A DNA stretch of 64,000 bases from Pantoea dispersa (GTDB taxonomy: Bacteria > Pseudomonadota > Gammaproteobacteria > Enterobacterales > Enterobacteriaceae), in contig NZ_SCKT01000001.1 of NCBI RefSeq assembly GCF_014155765.1, positions 1 through 64,000 on the forward strand. The letters are read 5' to 3'. Within the stretch, counting starts at the first letter, position 1, and each line of letters begins with the position of its first letter. The translations under genes and the position numbers were made by a program. Below, one piece after another: positions 29,042 to 39,113 of this stretch. Below the pieces are notes generated by a model. It searched no databases. It had not been told where the DNA came from and saw only the letters and a list, made by a program, of their open reading frames with translations.

Positions 29042-30013
29042 ATGTTACACAATAAAAAGCGCCTGGCTTTTACCCTTTCTGCGGCGGCGATCGGCCTCGC
29101 CACCACGTTTTCCGCGCAGTCTGCGGTGGTGGCTTCAATCAAGCCTCTCGGATTTATCGCAGCCGCCATTGCCGATGGCATTACGCCGGTTGAAGTATTG
29201 CTGCCGGACGGTGCCTCAGAGCACGATTATGCCTTACGGCCATCCGATGTAAAACGTATTAAAAACGCTGACTTAGTAGTATGGACCGGTCCGGAGATGG
29301 AAGCCTTTCTGACGAAGTCCGCCGGGGAGTTACCGGCCAGTAAGAACCTCGAAATTGCCGCCTTGCCTGGCGTAAAACCGCTATTGATTAGCGGTGGTGA
29401 AGATGAGGACGAACATGAGCACGGTCACGATCACGACCATGACTCAGACAATTCTGAGAACCAGGACCCGTCTCATACTCATCATCACCACGGCGAGTTT
29501 AATATGCACCTGTGGATGTCGCCGGAGATTGCGAAACAATCTGCTGTTGCAATCCACGGAAAATTATTGGAACTTATGCCGCAAAGCAAAGCCAAACTTG
29601 ACGCCAACCTGCAGCAGTTTGAGGCACAATTGGCGGACACAGACAAACGGATTGGCGCACAACTCGCGCCGGTACGGAACAAGGGTTATTTCGTTTTTCA
29701 CGACGCTTACAGCTACTTTGAGAAACATTACGGTTTATCACCATTAGGTCATTTTACCGTCAATCCTGAGATCCAGCCGGGCGCCCAGCGTTTACATCAA
29801 ATACGAACACAGTTGGTTGAGCAGAAAGCAGTCTGCGTTTTTGCTGAACCACAATTCAGGCCGGCGGTCATCGATGCCGTGTCTCGCGGAACCAGCGTGC
29901 GTAAAGGCACCCTCGACCCGTTAGGCATGGGAATCAGCTTAACCAAAGACAGCTACGTGAAATTCCTCTCACAGCTGTCAAGCCAGTATGCGAGCTGCCT
30001 GAATGGAGCATAG
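29042..30013 (+). CDS. znuA: Periplasmic zinc-binding protein ZnuA
   Basis: ZnuA captures zinc in the periplasm and hands it to ZnuBC. The 323-residue precursor has a signal peptide (cleavage near residue 27). It has a His-, Asp- and Glu-rich loop at residues 120-150, typical of zinc-specific members, and ligand histidines such as His61 (SEHDYAL), His156 (NMHLWMSPE) and the [11 protein letters not shown] segment. It is followed 14 bases later by mepM. Confidence 0.97.
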   Translation: MLHNKKRLAFTLSAAAIGLATTFSAQSAVVASIKPLGFIAAAIADGITPVEVLLPDGASEHDYALRPSDVKRIKNADLVVWTGPEMEAFLTKSAGELPASKNLEIAALPGVKPLLISGGEDEDEHEHGHDHDHDSDNSENQDPSHTHHHHGEFNMHLWMSPEIAKQSAVAIHGKLLELMPQSKAKLDANLQQFEAQLADTDKRIGAQLAPVRNKGYFVFHDAYSYFEKHYGLSPLGHFTVNPEIQPGAQRLHQIRTQLVEQKAVCVFAEPQFRPAVIDAVSRGTSVRKGTLDPLGMGISLTKDSYVKFLSQLSSQYASCLNGA

Positions 30014-30027
30014 AGGAATAGGTAAAA

Positions 30028-31356
30028 GTGCAGCAGATAGCCCGCTCTGTCGCCCTCGCATTTAATAATTTGCCGCGCCCCCACCGCGTTATGCTGGGGT
30101 CACTCACCGTTGTTACACTGGCCGTCGCTGTCTGGCGGCCTTACGTCTATCATCCCCGCGATGTTGCGCCCATCGTGAAAGACATCACGCTGGACAAAAA
30201 CGAACTGCGCACGCTGCTGCCGGAAGCCAGTGAACCGATCGATCAAACCACGGCGGAACCGGAAGACGAGATCCCGTCGGATGACATCGATAAAGACGTG
30301 CCGGTCAATCCCGATCAGCATGATTACACCGTTTCCTCAGGCGATACGCTGAGCAGCGCGCTTAATCAGTACGGTATCGATCTCGGTGACATCAACGCGC
30401 TGGTCAGCAGCGACAAGAGTTTGCGTAATCTGCGCGTGGGGCAGCAGCTGAGCTGGACGCTGGATGCCGATGGCGCGCTGCAGGATTTCACCTGGGAGAT
30501 CGATCGGCGTGAAACCCGCACCTATGCGCGTCAGCCGAACGGCAGCTTTAAGATGCAGCAGGAGATGCAGAAGGGTGAATGGCAGAACAGCGTTCTGAAA
30601 GGCGAAGTGCGCGGCAGTTTCGCCGCCAGCGCCCAGCGCGCCGGCCTGACCAGCGCCGAAACCAGCAGCGTGATTAAAGCCATGCAGTGGCAGATGGATT
30701 TCCGCAAACTGCGCGCCGGCGATGACTTTAGCGTACTGATGTCGCGCGAGATGCTGGACGGTAAAAGTGCGCAGAGCCAGCTGCTCGGCGTGCGGCTGCG
30801 CACCGGCGGTAAAGATTACTACGCGTTCCGCGCGGAAGACGGCAAGTTCTACGACCGCAACGGCTCCGGTCTTGCGCGTGGCTTCATGCGCTTCCCGACG
30901 GTGAAACAGTACCGCGTCTCGTCAAACTTCAATCCGCGCCGTCTCAATCCGGTAACCGGGCGCATCGCGCCGCACAAAGGCGTCGATTTTGCGCTGCCGA
31001 TTGGTACGCCTGTACTGGCCGTCGGCGATGGCGAAGTGGTGATCGCGAAAAACGGCGGAGCCGCCGGTAACTACGTCGCGATCCGTCACGGTCGCCAGTA
31101 CATGACCCGCTACATGCATCTGAGCAAAGCGCTGGTGAAACCGGGACAGAAAGTGAAACGCGGCGATCGCATCGCGCTTTCCGGTAACACCGGTCGCTCC
31201 ACCGGACCGCATCTGCATTATGAAGTGTGGATCAACAACCAGGCGGTCAACCCGCTGACGGCGAAGCTGCCGCGCATGGAAGGGCTGACTGGTAAAGATC
31301 GCAGCACCTATCTGGCGCAGGTGAAGAGTTATCTGCCACAGCTGACGCTGAAATAA
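30028..31356 (+). CDS. mepM: Murein DD-endopeptidase MepM
   Basis: MepM opens peptide cross-links so new glycan strands can be inserted in the wall. The 442-residue protein has an N-terminal membrane anchor (about residues 20-38), an OapA/LysM-type region near 95-140 (YTVSSGDTLSSALNQYG) and a C-terminal M23 peptidase domain with the zinc ligands in HKGVDFALP and HLHYEVW. Start is GTG. Follows znuA, as in E. coli. Confidence 0.96.
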   Translation: MQQIARSVALAFNNLPRPHRVMLGSLTVVTLAVAVWRPYVYHPRDVAPIVKDITLDKNELRTLLPEASEPIDQTTAEPEDEIPSDDIDKDVPVNPDQHDYTVSSGDTLSSALNQYGIDLGDINALVSSDKSLRNLRVGQQLSWTLDADGALQDFTWEIDRRETRTYARQPNGSFKMQQEMQKGEWQNSVLKGEVRGSFAASAQRAGLTSAETSSVIKAMQWQMDFRKLRAGDDFSVLMSREMLDGKSAQSQLLGVRLRTGGKDYYAFRAEDGKFYDRNGSGLARGFMRFPTVKQYRVSSNFNPRRLNPVTGRIAPHKGVDFALPIGTPVLAVGDGEVVIAKNGGAAGNYVAIRHGRQYMTRYMHLSKALVKPGQKVKRGDRIALSGNTGRSTGPHLHYEVWINNQAVNPLTAKLPRMEGLTGKDRSTYLAQVKSYLPQLTLK

Positions 31357-31378
31357 CGTTAATTTCCGGGCAAACGCG

Positions 31379-31409
31379 CAAAAACCGACGGATTCTTCGT
31401 CGGTTTTTT
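31379..31409 (+). terminator. Terminator after mepM
   Basis: AAAACCGACG-GATTCTT-CGTCGGTTTT with a run of six T, 20 bases after the mepM stop. Confidence 0.85.
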
Positions 31410-31483
31410 GCTATCTGGCCTGTGAAGATTGCAAAATTACCTGCCGTCACTATTATTGAGCCGTCATTGTCAGAGGCGAGTGC

Positions 31484-32458
31484 ATGGAAACCCGAAAAAA
31501 AAATAACAGTGAATTTATTCCCCTTTTTCAACGTTCTTTCTTAAAGCCGAAATACTGGGGCAGCTGGCTGGCGATTGGTGCGCTGGCCGGTATGGCGATG
31601 CTGCCGGCAAAGGTGCGCGATCCGGTGCTGGGCGGGCTGGGTAAGTTTGCCGGCAAGCTGGCGAAAAGTGCGCGCCGCCGTGCGCTGATCAATCTCTACT
31701 ATTGCCTGCCGGAGCTCAGCGAAGCGCAGCGCGAAGAGATTGCTGATCGTATGTTTGCCACCGCGCCGCAGGCGATGGTAATGATGGCCGAGCTGGGGAT
31801 GCGTAATCCTGAACGCGTGCGCCAGCGCGTTGAGTGGCACGGCCGGGAGATCATCACGGCGCTGCAGGAGAATCATGAGAACGTGATTTTCCTCGTGCCG
31901 CACGGCTGGGGCGTGGATATTCCGGCGATGCTGCTGGCCTCGGAAGGTCAGATGATGGCGGCGATGTTCCACAATCAAAGCGATCCGCTGATGGATTATA
32001 TCTGGAACACCGTGCGTCGCCGTTTTGGTGGCCGCATGCACGCGCGCAACGACGGCATTAAACCGTTTATCGCCTCGGTGCGTCAGGGCTATTACGGCTA
32101 CTATCTGCCGGACCAGGACCACGGTGCTGAGCACAGCGAGTTTGTCGATTTCTTTGCTACCTATAAAGCGACGTTGCCGGCAGTCGGCCGTCTGATGAAA
32201 GTGTGCCGTGCGCGCGTAGTGCCGCTGTTCCCGGTGTATAACAGCGCGACGCACAAGCTGGAGATTTATGTGCGCCCGCCGATGGACGATTTGCTGGATG
32301 CCGATGACACCACGCTGGCGCGGCGCATGAACGAAGAGGTGGAAATCTTCGTGCGCCCGCATCCGGAGCAGTACACATGGATTCTCAAACTGCTGAAGAC
32401 GCGTAAAGAAGGGGATATTGAGCCTTACGCGCGTAAGGATTTGTACCCGCGTAAATAG
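31484..32458 (+). CDS. lpxM: Lipid A myristoyltransferase LpxM
   Basis: LpxM adds the last (myristoyl) chain to Kdo2-lipid A at the inner membrane. The 324-residue protein has a hydrophobic anchor near residues 24-40 and the acyltransferase HX4D/E-type motif in [12 protein letters not shown] near residue 138, then the [11 protein letters not shown] motif near 208. Length fits E. coli LpxM (323). The fifth to seventh codons contain a run of nine A, a possible slip site close to the start. Confidence 0.96.
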   Translation: METRKKNNSEFIPLFQRSFLKPKYWGSWLAIGALAGMAMLPAKVRDPVLGGLGKFAGKLAKSARRRALINLYYCLPELSEAQREEIADRMFATAPQAMVMMAELGMRNPERVRQRVEWHGREIITALQENHENVIFLVPHGWGVDIPAMLLASEGQMMAAMFHNQSDPLMDYIWNTVRRRFGGRMHARNDGIKPFIASVRQGYYGYYLPDQDHGAEHSEFVDFFATYKATLPAVGRLMKVCRARVVPLFPVYNSATHKLEIYVRPPMDDLLDADDTTLARRMNEEVEIFVRPHPEQYTWILKLLKTRKEGDIEPYARKDLYPRK

Positions 32459-32471
32459 CTAACGCGTGCTG

Positions 32472-32493
32472 AACCGTGCCGCCCGGCACGGTT
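32472..32493. terminator. Hairpin between convergent lpxM and mdfA
   Basis: AACCGTGCC-GCCC-GGCACGGTT forms a 9-bp stem. It lacks a T run on the plus strand, so its action as an intrinsic terminator is uncertain. Confidence 0.5.
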
Positions 32494-32502
32494 CGTCATC
32501 AC

Positions 32503-33738
32503 TCATTCGACGCTTGTCAGGCAACTGCGCCGCTTGCGCTCGCGCAGGAACAGCGTCACCAGGCCAAACCACAACACGCCGGCGACGAAGTTGATCGCGC
32601 TGAACCACGGCGTACCGCCGCTGAAATAACCGCTTTTCGCCACTTCAATGCCCGCCGCCAGCGTCAGAATGCTGATCATCCCCAGCATGGCGGCGATGCT
32701 GCCTTTACCTTCGCTGCTGGAATAGAGCGTCAGCCGGTACAGCCCGGCGTTGACCATCCCGGCACCAAACGCATACAGGCTAAGGCCGGCGGTGAGCAGC
32801 AGGTAACTGTGGCTGTTGAGCAGGTTCGCCACCAGCGCGATGCTCAGGCCGAGCAGAATCGGCCAGGCGGCAAATTTTACCGGTTGCTCGATGGCCACGC
32901 GTCCCGCCAGTTTGCCCAGCGTCAGGTTACCGGCGATCATCGCCAGAAACACCGGTAATTGCAGCAATGCATACTGCAGGCGGGATAAGCCCTCTTCATG
33001 CATCAGAATCACCGGCGACAGCGCCACCCAGGTAAGAATCGGGATGAACACCAGGCCGATAGCGAAGGAGCCGTACATCACCTGCTTATCGCGCGCCAGC
33101 CGTCCGTATCCGCGCGCCAGGTTCGGTAACGCAATGGAGTGGCTGCGATCGCCGGCCGTTTCCGGCATGATGCGCCACAGCACCACAAACGCCAGCAGGC
33201 TGCAAACCGCAAACAGCCAGAACATGCTGCGCCATTCGCCCACAGTGAGCCAGGCGGCACCGGCCAGCGGACCCGCCAGCGGTGCCAGCAGCGCCACGTT
33301 AGCCATCAGCGCCATCATGCGCACAGCTAACGCCTCGTCAAACGCCTCCTGCACTGCGGCATAGCTTACTGCGCCAATGAAGCACAGGCTGATGCCCTGG
33401 ATAAAGCGCAGCGTAACGAACTGCTCGATGTTGCTCACCCAGGTGGTGAGAACACAGGCGGCGGCAAAGAACAGAATGCCGAATAGCAACACCGGACGCC
33501 GGCCATATTTATCCGATAGCGGACCGAGCAGCCACTGCAGCACCACGCCGCCCATCAGATAGGCAGTGAGTGAGGTGGATACCCATTCCGGGCCGACGTT
33601 AAACTCGGCGGTGACCAGCAGCATGCCGGGCTGAATCATGTCATGGGCGATGTAAGTCGCGAACTCAAACAGCACCAGCGCGAGCGGAAACAGCAGCACG
33701 CGTCCGGTGAGTTGACTGATGGGTTGATAGCGGGCCAT
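32503..33738 (-). CDS. mdfA: Multidrug/chloramphenicol efflux MFS transporter MdfA
   Basis: MdfA exports cationic and neutral drugs in exchange for protons. The 411-residue, 12-helix protein matches E. coli MdfA closely in its start: LFPLALVLFEFATYIAHDMI contains the key membrane acids Glu25 and Asp33 (Glu26 and Asp34 in E. coli). Motif A (GPLSDKYGRRPVLL) and LRFIQGISLCFIGAVSYAA follow. In E. coli mdfA is elsewhere in the chromosome; here it sits between lpxM and pykA, so it may be a local acquisition or a lineage trait. The MdtM-type relative is an alternative. Confidence 0.88.
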   Translation of the reverse strand: MARYQPISQLTGRVLLFPLALVLFEFATYIAHDMIQPGMLLVTAEFNVGPEWVSTSLTAYLMGGVVLQWLLGPLSDKYGRRPVLLFGILFFAAACVLTTWVSNIEQFVTLRFIQGISLCFIGAVSYAAVQEAFDEALAVRMMALMANVALLAPLAGPLAGAAWLTVGEWRSMFWLFAVCSLLAFVVLWRIMPETAGDRSHSIALPNLARGYGRLARDKQVMYGSFAIGLVFIPILTWVALSPVILMHEEGLSRLQYALLQLPVFLAMIAGNLTLGKLAGRVAIEQPVKFAAWPILLGLSIALVANLLNSHSYLLLTAGLSLYAFGAGMVNAGLYRLTLYSSSEGKGSIAAMLGMISILTLAAGIEVAKSGYFSGGTPWFSAINFVAGVLWFGLVTLFLRERKRRSCLTSVE

Positions 33739-33754
33739 CTGGCCTCCTTGTCAG

Positions 33755-33790
33755 TGAAAAATAAAACGCGACTGCCAGGCAGTCGCGTTT
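33755..33790 (-). terminator. Terminator after pykA
   Basis: A near-perfect stem AAACGCGACTGCC/GGCAGTCGCGTTT with minimal loop is followed on the minus strand by TTTTATTTTT. It ends pykA transcription just before mdfA. Confidence 0.85.
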
Positions 33791-33830
33791 GTCCATGTTG
33801 TTACAGCCGCTGTCAGGAGGTGCGTAAAAC

Positions 33831-35273
33831 TCAGTCTACGCGCAGGACACGGCTGGTGTTGGTGGTGCCGGTGGTCGCCATCACGTCGCCCTGGGTGACA
33901 ATCACCAGGTCGCCGGAGACGAGGAACCCTTTGTCGCGCAGCAGATTGACCGCATCGTGCGCGGCAGCGACACCATCGTTGTTGCTGTCAAAGAACACCG
34001 GCGTCACGCCACGGTACAGCGCGGTCAGGTTCAGGGTACGTTCATGACGTGACATTGCGAAGATCGGCAGACCGGAAGTGATGCGCGATGTCATCAGTGC
34101 GGTACGGCCAGATTCGGTCATGGTAATGATGGCCGACACGCCCTGCAAATGGTTAGCGGCGTACATCGCCGACATGGCAATCGCTTCTTCGATGTTATCG
34201 AACTGCACGTCCAGGCGGTGTTTGGATACGTTCACGCTTGGAATTTTTTCCGCGCCGAGACACACCTTCGCCATCGCTGACACGGTTTCCGCCGGATACT
34301 GACCGGCCGCCGTTTCCGCCGACAGCATCACCGCATCGGTGCCGTCCAGCACGGCGTTTGCCACATCCATCACTTCCGCGCGGGTCGGCATCGGATTGGT
34401 GATCATCGACTCCATCATCTGGGTAGCAGTAATGATGGTGCGGTTCAGCTGACGCGCACGACGAATTAATGCTTTCTGAATGCCCACCAACTCCGGATCG
34501 CCAATTTCCACGCCGAGATCGCCACGGGCCACCATCACCACGTCGGAGGCGAGGATGATGTCGTCCATCGCTTCCTGCGTTGCCACCGCTTCAGCGCGCT
34601 CCACTTTCGCCACCAGTTTGGCGTCGCAGCCGGCATCGCGTGCCAGACGGCGTGCGTAGTTCATGTCTTCGCCGTTACGCGGGAACGAGACCGCCAGATA
34701 GTCGACGCCAATTTTCGCCGCGGTAATGATATCCAGCTTATCTTTTTCGGTCAGCGCTTCAGCCGACAGGCCGCCGCCGAGCTTGTTGATGCCTTTATTG
34801 TTGGAGAGCGGACCACCGACGGTCACTTCGGTGAAAACTTTCACCCCCTGAACTTCCAGCACCTTCAGCTGCACACGACCGTCGTCCAGCAGCAGGATAT
34901 CGCCCGGCACCACATCTTCCGGCAGGCCTTTATAGTCGATACCGACTTTCTCTTTGTCGCCTTCGCCTTTGCTCAGGTTGGCATCCAGCAGAAAGCGGTC
35001 ACCGACATTGAGGAAAACTTTGCCTTCTTTAAAGGTTGATACGCGAATTTTAGGGCCTTGAAGATCGCCAAGAATGGCGACGTGGCGACCGAGTTTGGCC
35101 GCAATCTGCCGCACTTTATCGGCGCGCAGTTGATGATCTTCCGGGGTGCCGTGGGAGAAATTGAGTCGCACAACGTTAGCGCCCGCCGCGATGATTTTTT
35201 CGAGGTTGTTGTCGCGATCGGTGGCGGGGCCGAGGGTTGTAACGATCTTGGTTCTTCTGAGACGTCTGGACAT
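33831..35273 (-). CDS. pykA: Pyruvate kinase II
   Basis: PykA makes pyruvate and ATP from phosphoenolpyruvate; the type II enzyme is activated by AMP. The 480-residue protein starts [19 protein letters not shown], has the substrate site motif [12 protein letters not shown] and the [10 protein letters not shown] segment, and equals E. coli PykA in length. The ATG at 35273 has a GGAG ribosome site 8 bases upstream; the longer frame upstream is not needed. It is divergent in function but parallel in strand to hexR, the regulator of glucose catabolism next door. Confidence 0.97.
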   Translation of the reverse strand: MSRRLRRTKIVTTLGPATDRDNNLEKIIAAGANVVRLNFSHGTPEDHQLRADKVRQIAAKLGRHVAILGDLQGPKIRVSTFKEGKVFLNVGDRFLLDANLSKGEGDKEKVGIDYKGLPEDVVPGDILLLDDGRVQLKVLEVQGVKVFTEVTVGGPLSNNKGINKLGGGLSAEALTEKDKLDIITAAKIGVDYLAVSFPRNGEDMNYARRLARDAGCDAKLVAKVERAEAVATQEAMDDIILASDVVMVARGDLGVEIGDPELVGIQKALIRRARQLNRTIITATQMMESMITNPMPTRAEVMDVANAVLDGTDAVMLSAETAAGQYPAETVSAMAKVCLGAEKIPSVNVSKHRLDVQFDNIEEAIAMSAMYAANHLQGVSAIITMTESGRTALMTSRITSGLPIFAMSRHERTLNLTALYRGVTPVFFDSNNDGVAAAHDAVNLLRDKGFLVSGDLVIVTQGDVMATTGTTNTSRVLRVD

Positions 35274-35380
35274 GAAGGACTCCGTTGACAAAGTATCGTG
35301 TCGATCACAAGTGACACGCAATGGTCACTCATTCTATATGATCGAGGGGCTGTGATTCGACTCACATTGTGAATGTGATG

Positions 35381-36250
35381 TTAATTATTTTGCTGTGCAC
35401 GTGATTCGGGTGCCGGCTTTTCGAGGCGCGACGCTTTCAGCGCCTCTTTTACCCGCTTCAGATTCTCACGGAAAGCCGTACCGCGCTCCAGGGTAAAACC
35501 GGTTGCCAGCACGTCAACCACGGTGAGCTGCGCCAGGCGGGAAACCATCGGCAGATAGATGTCGGTATCTTCCGGTACATCCAGCGTCAGCGCCAGCGTG
35601 GCTTCCTCAGCCAGCGGCGATCCAGGCGAGGTGATAGCCAGCACGGTGGAAGCGTTTACACGCGCCAGGCGAGCCAGTTCTATCATATTTTTGGTGCGGC
35701 CAGTATGCGATATCAGAACAAACACGTCATTTGGTCCACTATTTATGCAACTCATGCGCTGGATCACAATATCCTCGGACCAGATGACCGGCAGATTAAA
35801 ACGCAGAAATTTATTGGTGGCATCATGCGCCACTACCGCCGAGGCGCCAAGACCAAAGAAGGCCACTTTATGCGCCTGTGACAATGCCTGCACCGCCTGA
35901 GCCACCACCTGCATATCCAGTTGCTGACGCACGCGGCTGAGTCCCGCCAGCGCGGAATCAAAAATCTTGTGGCTGTAGCGTTCTACGCTGTCATTTTCTT
36001 CGACATCGAGACTGACCCAGCTCGGTCCTTTGGCCAGACTCTGTGCCAGCTGCAGCTTGAAATCGGGAAAGCCGCGCGTGCCCATGCGGTGACAGAAGCG
36101 GTTCACCGTCGGTTCGCTGACCTGGGCCGCCTGTGCCAGCGTGGCAATGCTCGAGTGCATCGCCTGCTGCGGCGCGGCCAGAATCTGTTCTGCCACTTTG
36201 CGTTCTGATTTGCTCAGCGCGGCCAGCTGCGCCTGTATTTGATCCAGCAT
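35381..36250 (-). CDS. hexR: Transcriptional regulator HexR (RpiR family)
   Basis: HexR represses zwf, eda and related carbon genes and is released by KDPG. The 289-residue protein has an N-terminal helix-turn-helix (residues about 30-60; VSEPTVNRFCHRMGTRGFPDF) and a SIS sugar-phosphate domain (FFGLGASAVVAHDATNKFL near 130). I use MLDQIQAQLAALSKSERKV at 36250 because it matches known HexR proteins; a frame 21 codons longer exists upstream. A HexR box lies in the zwf promoter that it faces. Confidence 0.96.
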   Translation of the reverse strand: MLDQIQAQLAALSKSERKVAEQILAAPQQAMHSSIATLAQAAQVSEPTVNRFCHRMGTRGFPDFKLQLAQSLAKGPSWVSLDVEENDSVERYSHKIFDSALAGLSRVRQQLDMQVVAQAVQALSQAHKVAFFGLGASAVVAHDATNKFLRFNLPVIWSEDIVIQRMSCINSGPNDVFVLISHTGRTKNMIELARLARVNASTVLAITSPGSPLAEEATLALTLDVPEDTDIYLPMVSRLAQLTVVDVLATGFTLERGTAFRENLKRVKEALKASRLEKPAPESRAQQNN

Positions 36251-36514
36251 GTTGTTAACCCGATGACCATCAATCACTTTTTTGCGTTCACCCGTGCGTG
36301 AAATCGCTGCCAATTATGCGGAATATACCGTGTAATAGCTTGACGTACGCAGCGGCGGACAAATGTAACCGCGCTTTTTTTGTCATACTTTGATCGCTGC
36401 CGGGTTTTCGCCCGACAAACATCGAAACAGAAAAAGGCGCGTTAGCGCACTTCGCAACACGTTAAATGCGCCCCGGCGGTGCAGGATTATCACCTGTAAC
36501 CGACCGCAGCCGGG

Positions 36515-36543
36515 TTGTCCTGGCGCGGTGAAAAAAGTACATT
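36515..36543 (+). promoter_or_regulatory. Predicted zwf promoter
   Basis: TTGTCC and TACATT are separated by 17 bases, giving a start near 36550 that overlaps the HexR box. The 370-base gap between hexR and zwf also contains the hexR promoter region; no further gene is seen in it. Confidence 0.5.
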
Positions 36544-36547
36544 GTGC

Positions 36548-36562
36548 TGTAAGAAAATTACA
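36548..36562. promoter_or_regulatory. HexR box at zwf
   Basis: TGTAAGAAAATTACA closely fits the HexR consensus TGTARTTWWATTACA. It lies 62 bases before the zwf start codon, at the expected transcription start, so bound HexR would block zwf. Confidence 0.8.
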
Positions 36563-36623
36563 ATAAGGACCCGGCAGGATGAGGACGCTCAGGCCGGGTA
36601 TATCCTGCAACGAGGAGAGGAAA

Positions 36624-38099
36624 ATGGCGGTAACACAAACAGCCCAGGCATGCGATCTGGTGATTTTCGGTGCCAAAGGCGATCTTGCACGCCGGAAACT
36701 GTTGCCTTCACTGTATCAGCTGGAGAAAGCCGGTCAGATTCACGATACCACGCGCATTATTGGCGTGGGTCGCGCGGAGTGGGACAAAGAGGCCTACACC
36801 AAAGTGGTGCGTGAAGCGCTGGAAACCTTCATGAAGGAGAAGATTGACGAAGCGCTGTGGGACAAACTCAGCGGCCGTCTCGACTTCTGCAACCTCGACG
36901 TTAACGACACCTCGCACTTCTCGAAACTGGGCAAGATGCTGGATCAGAAAAACCGCGTCACCATCAACTACTTTGCCATGCCGCCGAGCACCTTTGGCGC
37001 CATCTGTGAAGGCCTGGGCGCCGCTAAACTCAACGCCAAACCGGCGCGCGTGGTAATGGAGAAGCCGCTTGGCACCTCACTGGAGACCTCGCAGGAGATT
37101 AACGACAGCGTCGGTAAATTCTTCGATGAAAGCCAGGTGTTCCGTATCGACCATTATCTCGGTAAAGAGACGGTGCTCAACCTGCTGGCGCTGCGTTTTG
37201 CCAACTCGATTTTCGTCAATAACTGGGACAACCGCACCATCGACCACGTGCAGATCACCGTGGCGGAAGAGGTGGGTATCGAAGGCCGCTGGGGTTACTT
37301 CGACAAAGCCGGCCAGATGCGTGACATGATCCAGAACCACCTGCTGCAGATCCTGACCATGATCGCCATGTCGCCGCCGTCCGATCTCAGCGCTGACGCG
37401 ATTCGTGATGAGAAGGTGAAAGTGCTGCGCTCGCTGCGCCGCATCGACCAGACCAACGTGCGCGAGAAAACCGTACGCGGTCAGTACACTGCCGGTTTTG
37501 TGCAGGGCAAAAAAGTGCCGGGCTACCTGGAAGAAGAGGGGGCTAACAAGCAGAGCAGCACCGAAACCTTCGTTGCCATCCGCGTGGATATCGATAACTG
37601 GCGCTGGGCGGGCGTGCCTTTCTACCTGCGCACCGGTAAGCGTCTGCCGACCAAGTGCTCAGAAGTGGTGGTGTACTTCAAAAATCCGGAGATGAACCTG
37701 TTTAAGGACTCTTACGCCGAGCTGCCGCAGAACAAGCTGACGATTCGTCTGCAGCCGGACGAAGGCGTGGATATTGAGATCCTCAACAAGGTGCCGGGTC
37801 TCGATCACAAGCACAAGCTGCAGACCACCAAGCTGGATCTGAGCTACTCCGAAACCTTCAATCAGTCGCATCTGGCGGATGCTTACGAGCGTCTGCTGCT
37901 GGAAACCATGCGCGGCATTCAGGCACTGTTTGTGCGCCGCGATGAGGTCGAAGCGGCGTGGACTTATGTCGATTCGATTATTGAAGCGTGGAATGCGGAT
38001 GGCGACGCCTCCAAACCGTATCAGGCCGGCACCTGGGGCCCGGTGGCGTCGGTAGCGATGATCACCCGCGACGGCCGTTCGTGGAACGAGTTTGAATAA
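36624..38099 (+). CDS. zwf: Glucose-6-phosphate 1-dehydrogenase
   Basis: Zwf oxidises glucose 6-phosphate to 6-phosphogluconolactone with NADP and opens the pentose phosphate route. The 491-residue protein has the dinucleotide motif [16 protein letters not shown] near residue 16 and the active-site sequence RIDHYLGKE near residue 175. The ATG at 36624 has AGGAGAG upstream and gives the E. coli length exactly; an upstream frame start at 36579 is not supported. The usual partner edd does not follow. Confidence 0.98.
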   Translation: MAVTQTAQACDLVIFGAKGDLARRKLLPSLYQLEKAGQIHDTTRIIGVGRAEWDKEAYTKVVREALETFMKEKIDEALWDKLSGRLDFCNLDVNDTSHFSKLGKMLDQKNRVTINYFAMPPSTFGAICEGLGAAKLNAKPARVVMEKPLGTSLETSQEINDSVGKFFDESQVFRIDHYLGKETVLNLLALRFANSIFVNNWDNRTIDHVQITVAEEVGIEGRWGYFDKAGQMRDMIQNHLLQILTMIAMSPPSDLSADAIRDEKVKVLRSLRRIDQTNVREKTVRGQYTAGFVQGKKVPGYLEEEGANKQSSTETFVAIRVDIDNWRWAGVPFYLRTGKRLPTKCSEVVVYFKNPEMNLFKDSYAELPQNKLTIRLQPDEGVDIEILNKVPGLDHKHKLQTTKLDLSYSETFNQSHLADAYERLLLETMRGIQALFVRRDEVEAAWTYVDSIIEAWNADGDASKPYQAGTWGPVASVAMITRDGRSWNEFE

Positions 38100-38133
38100 C
38101 CGCTCCTGCATCGCTGACTGAGAGGTTCATGAT

Positions 38134-38171
38134 AACGCCCCTGCGCTGTTCGCCAGGGGCGTTTTGTTTTT
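38134..38171 (+). terminator. Terminator after zwf
   Basis: AACGCCCCTG-N10-CAGGGGCGTT is followed by TTGTTTTT. It separates zwf from eda, so the two are not one transcript as they are through edd in E. coli. Confidence 0.85.
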
Positions 38172-38255
38172 AGCCAGCGAAGGATTTACCCATGGTCGCC
38201 ATGAATGGCGACTCTGCAGACGGATGCGGAATGATGCGCACCAGGCAATCATTCG

Positions 38256-38277
38256 AAAATGAACCGCGGTTTCAAAA
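38256..38277. promoter_or_regulatory. KdgR-like operator upstream of eda
   Basis: AATGAA-CCGCGG-TTTCAAA resembles the KdgR box (TGAAA-N5/6-TTTCA with A/T-rich flanks). It lies 104 bases before the eda start. KdgR, whose gene is at 63189, represses eda in E. coli and pectin genes in soft-rot relatives. Confidence 0.6.
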
Positions 38278-38380
38278 ATTGATGATATCCAATAGACGTC
38301 CGTCCGGCCGATCTTGTATGGTAGGGCTCTCTTTCTGACAGCCGGACCGCGCGTCGGGCTGTCTCTCCTGAGGAAACGTA

Positions 38381-39028
38381 ATGAAGAACTGGAAAACGAG
38401 TGCGGAACAGATTCTGACTACCGGCCCGGTTGTGCCGGTGATTGTCGTCAACAAGCTGGAACATGCGGTGCCGATGGCCAAAGCGCTGGTCGCAGGTGGC
38501 GTACGCGTGCTGGAAGTGACGCTGCGCACGCCGGTAGCAATGGATGCGCTGCGGGCAATGATCAAAGAAGTTCCGGAAGCGATTGTGGGTGCCGGCACGG
38601 TGATCAATACCCAGCAGCTGAAAGAAGTGACCGACGCCGGCGCGCAGTTTGTCATTAGCCCGGGGCTCACCGAACCGCTGCTCAAGGCGGCGGTGGAAGG
38701 CCCGGTGCCGCTGATTCCAGGCATCAGCACCGTGTCAGAACTGATGGTCGGCATGGATTATGGTTTGCGCGAGTTCAAGTTCTTCCCGGCAGAGGCTAAC
38801 GGTGGCGTCAAAGCGCTGGCGGCGATTGGTGGTCCATTCCCGCAGGTGCGTTTTTGCCCGACCGGCGGTATTTCCCCGGCCAACTATCGTGACTATCTGG
38901 CGCTGAAAAGCGTGCTGTGTATTGGCGGTTCGTGGCTGGTGCCAAACGATGCGCTGGAGAGCGGCGACTGGGATCGCATTACGCAGCTGGCGCGTGAGGC
39001 TGTGGCAGGTGCGGCTTCACCCCGCTGA
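38381..39028 (+). CDS. eda: KDPG/KHG aldolase Eda
   Basis: Eda splits 2-keto-3-deoxy-6-phosphogluconate into pyruvate and glyceraldehyde 3-phosphate. The 215-residue TIM-barrel protein has the catalytic Glu in VLEVTLRTP near residue 47 and the Schiff-base Lys in [14 protein letters not shown] near residue 135. Edd, which makes its substrate in the Entner-Doudoroff route, is not between zwf and eda here. The KdgR-like operator upstream points to use in hexuronate breakdown. Confidence 0.97.
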   Translation: MKNWKTSAEQILTTGPVVPVIVVNKLEHAVPMAKALVAGGVRVLEVTLRTPVAMDALRAMIKEVPEAIVGAGTVINTQQLKEVTDAGAQFVISPGLTEPLLKAAVEGPVPLIPGISTVSELMVGMDYGLREFKFFPAEANGGVKALAAIGGPFPQVRFCPTGGISPANYRDYLALKSVLCIGGSWLVPNDALESGDWDRITQLAREAVAGAASPR

Positions 39029-39038
39029 TCGCGAATAG

Positions 39039-39076
39039 CGCTGCCGCGCAACTGCTACGCGGCAGCGGTCAATTTT
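39039..39076 (+). terminator. Terminator after eda
   Basis: CGCTGCCGCG and CGCGGCAGCG form a 10-bp stem with a 9-base loop, followed by GTCAATTTTT. It lies between convergent eda and purT. Confidence 0.75.
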
Positions 39077-39113
39077 TGCGGGTGGTGATGGCGATGCGTC
39101 ACCACCCGGGCAA

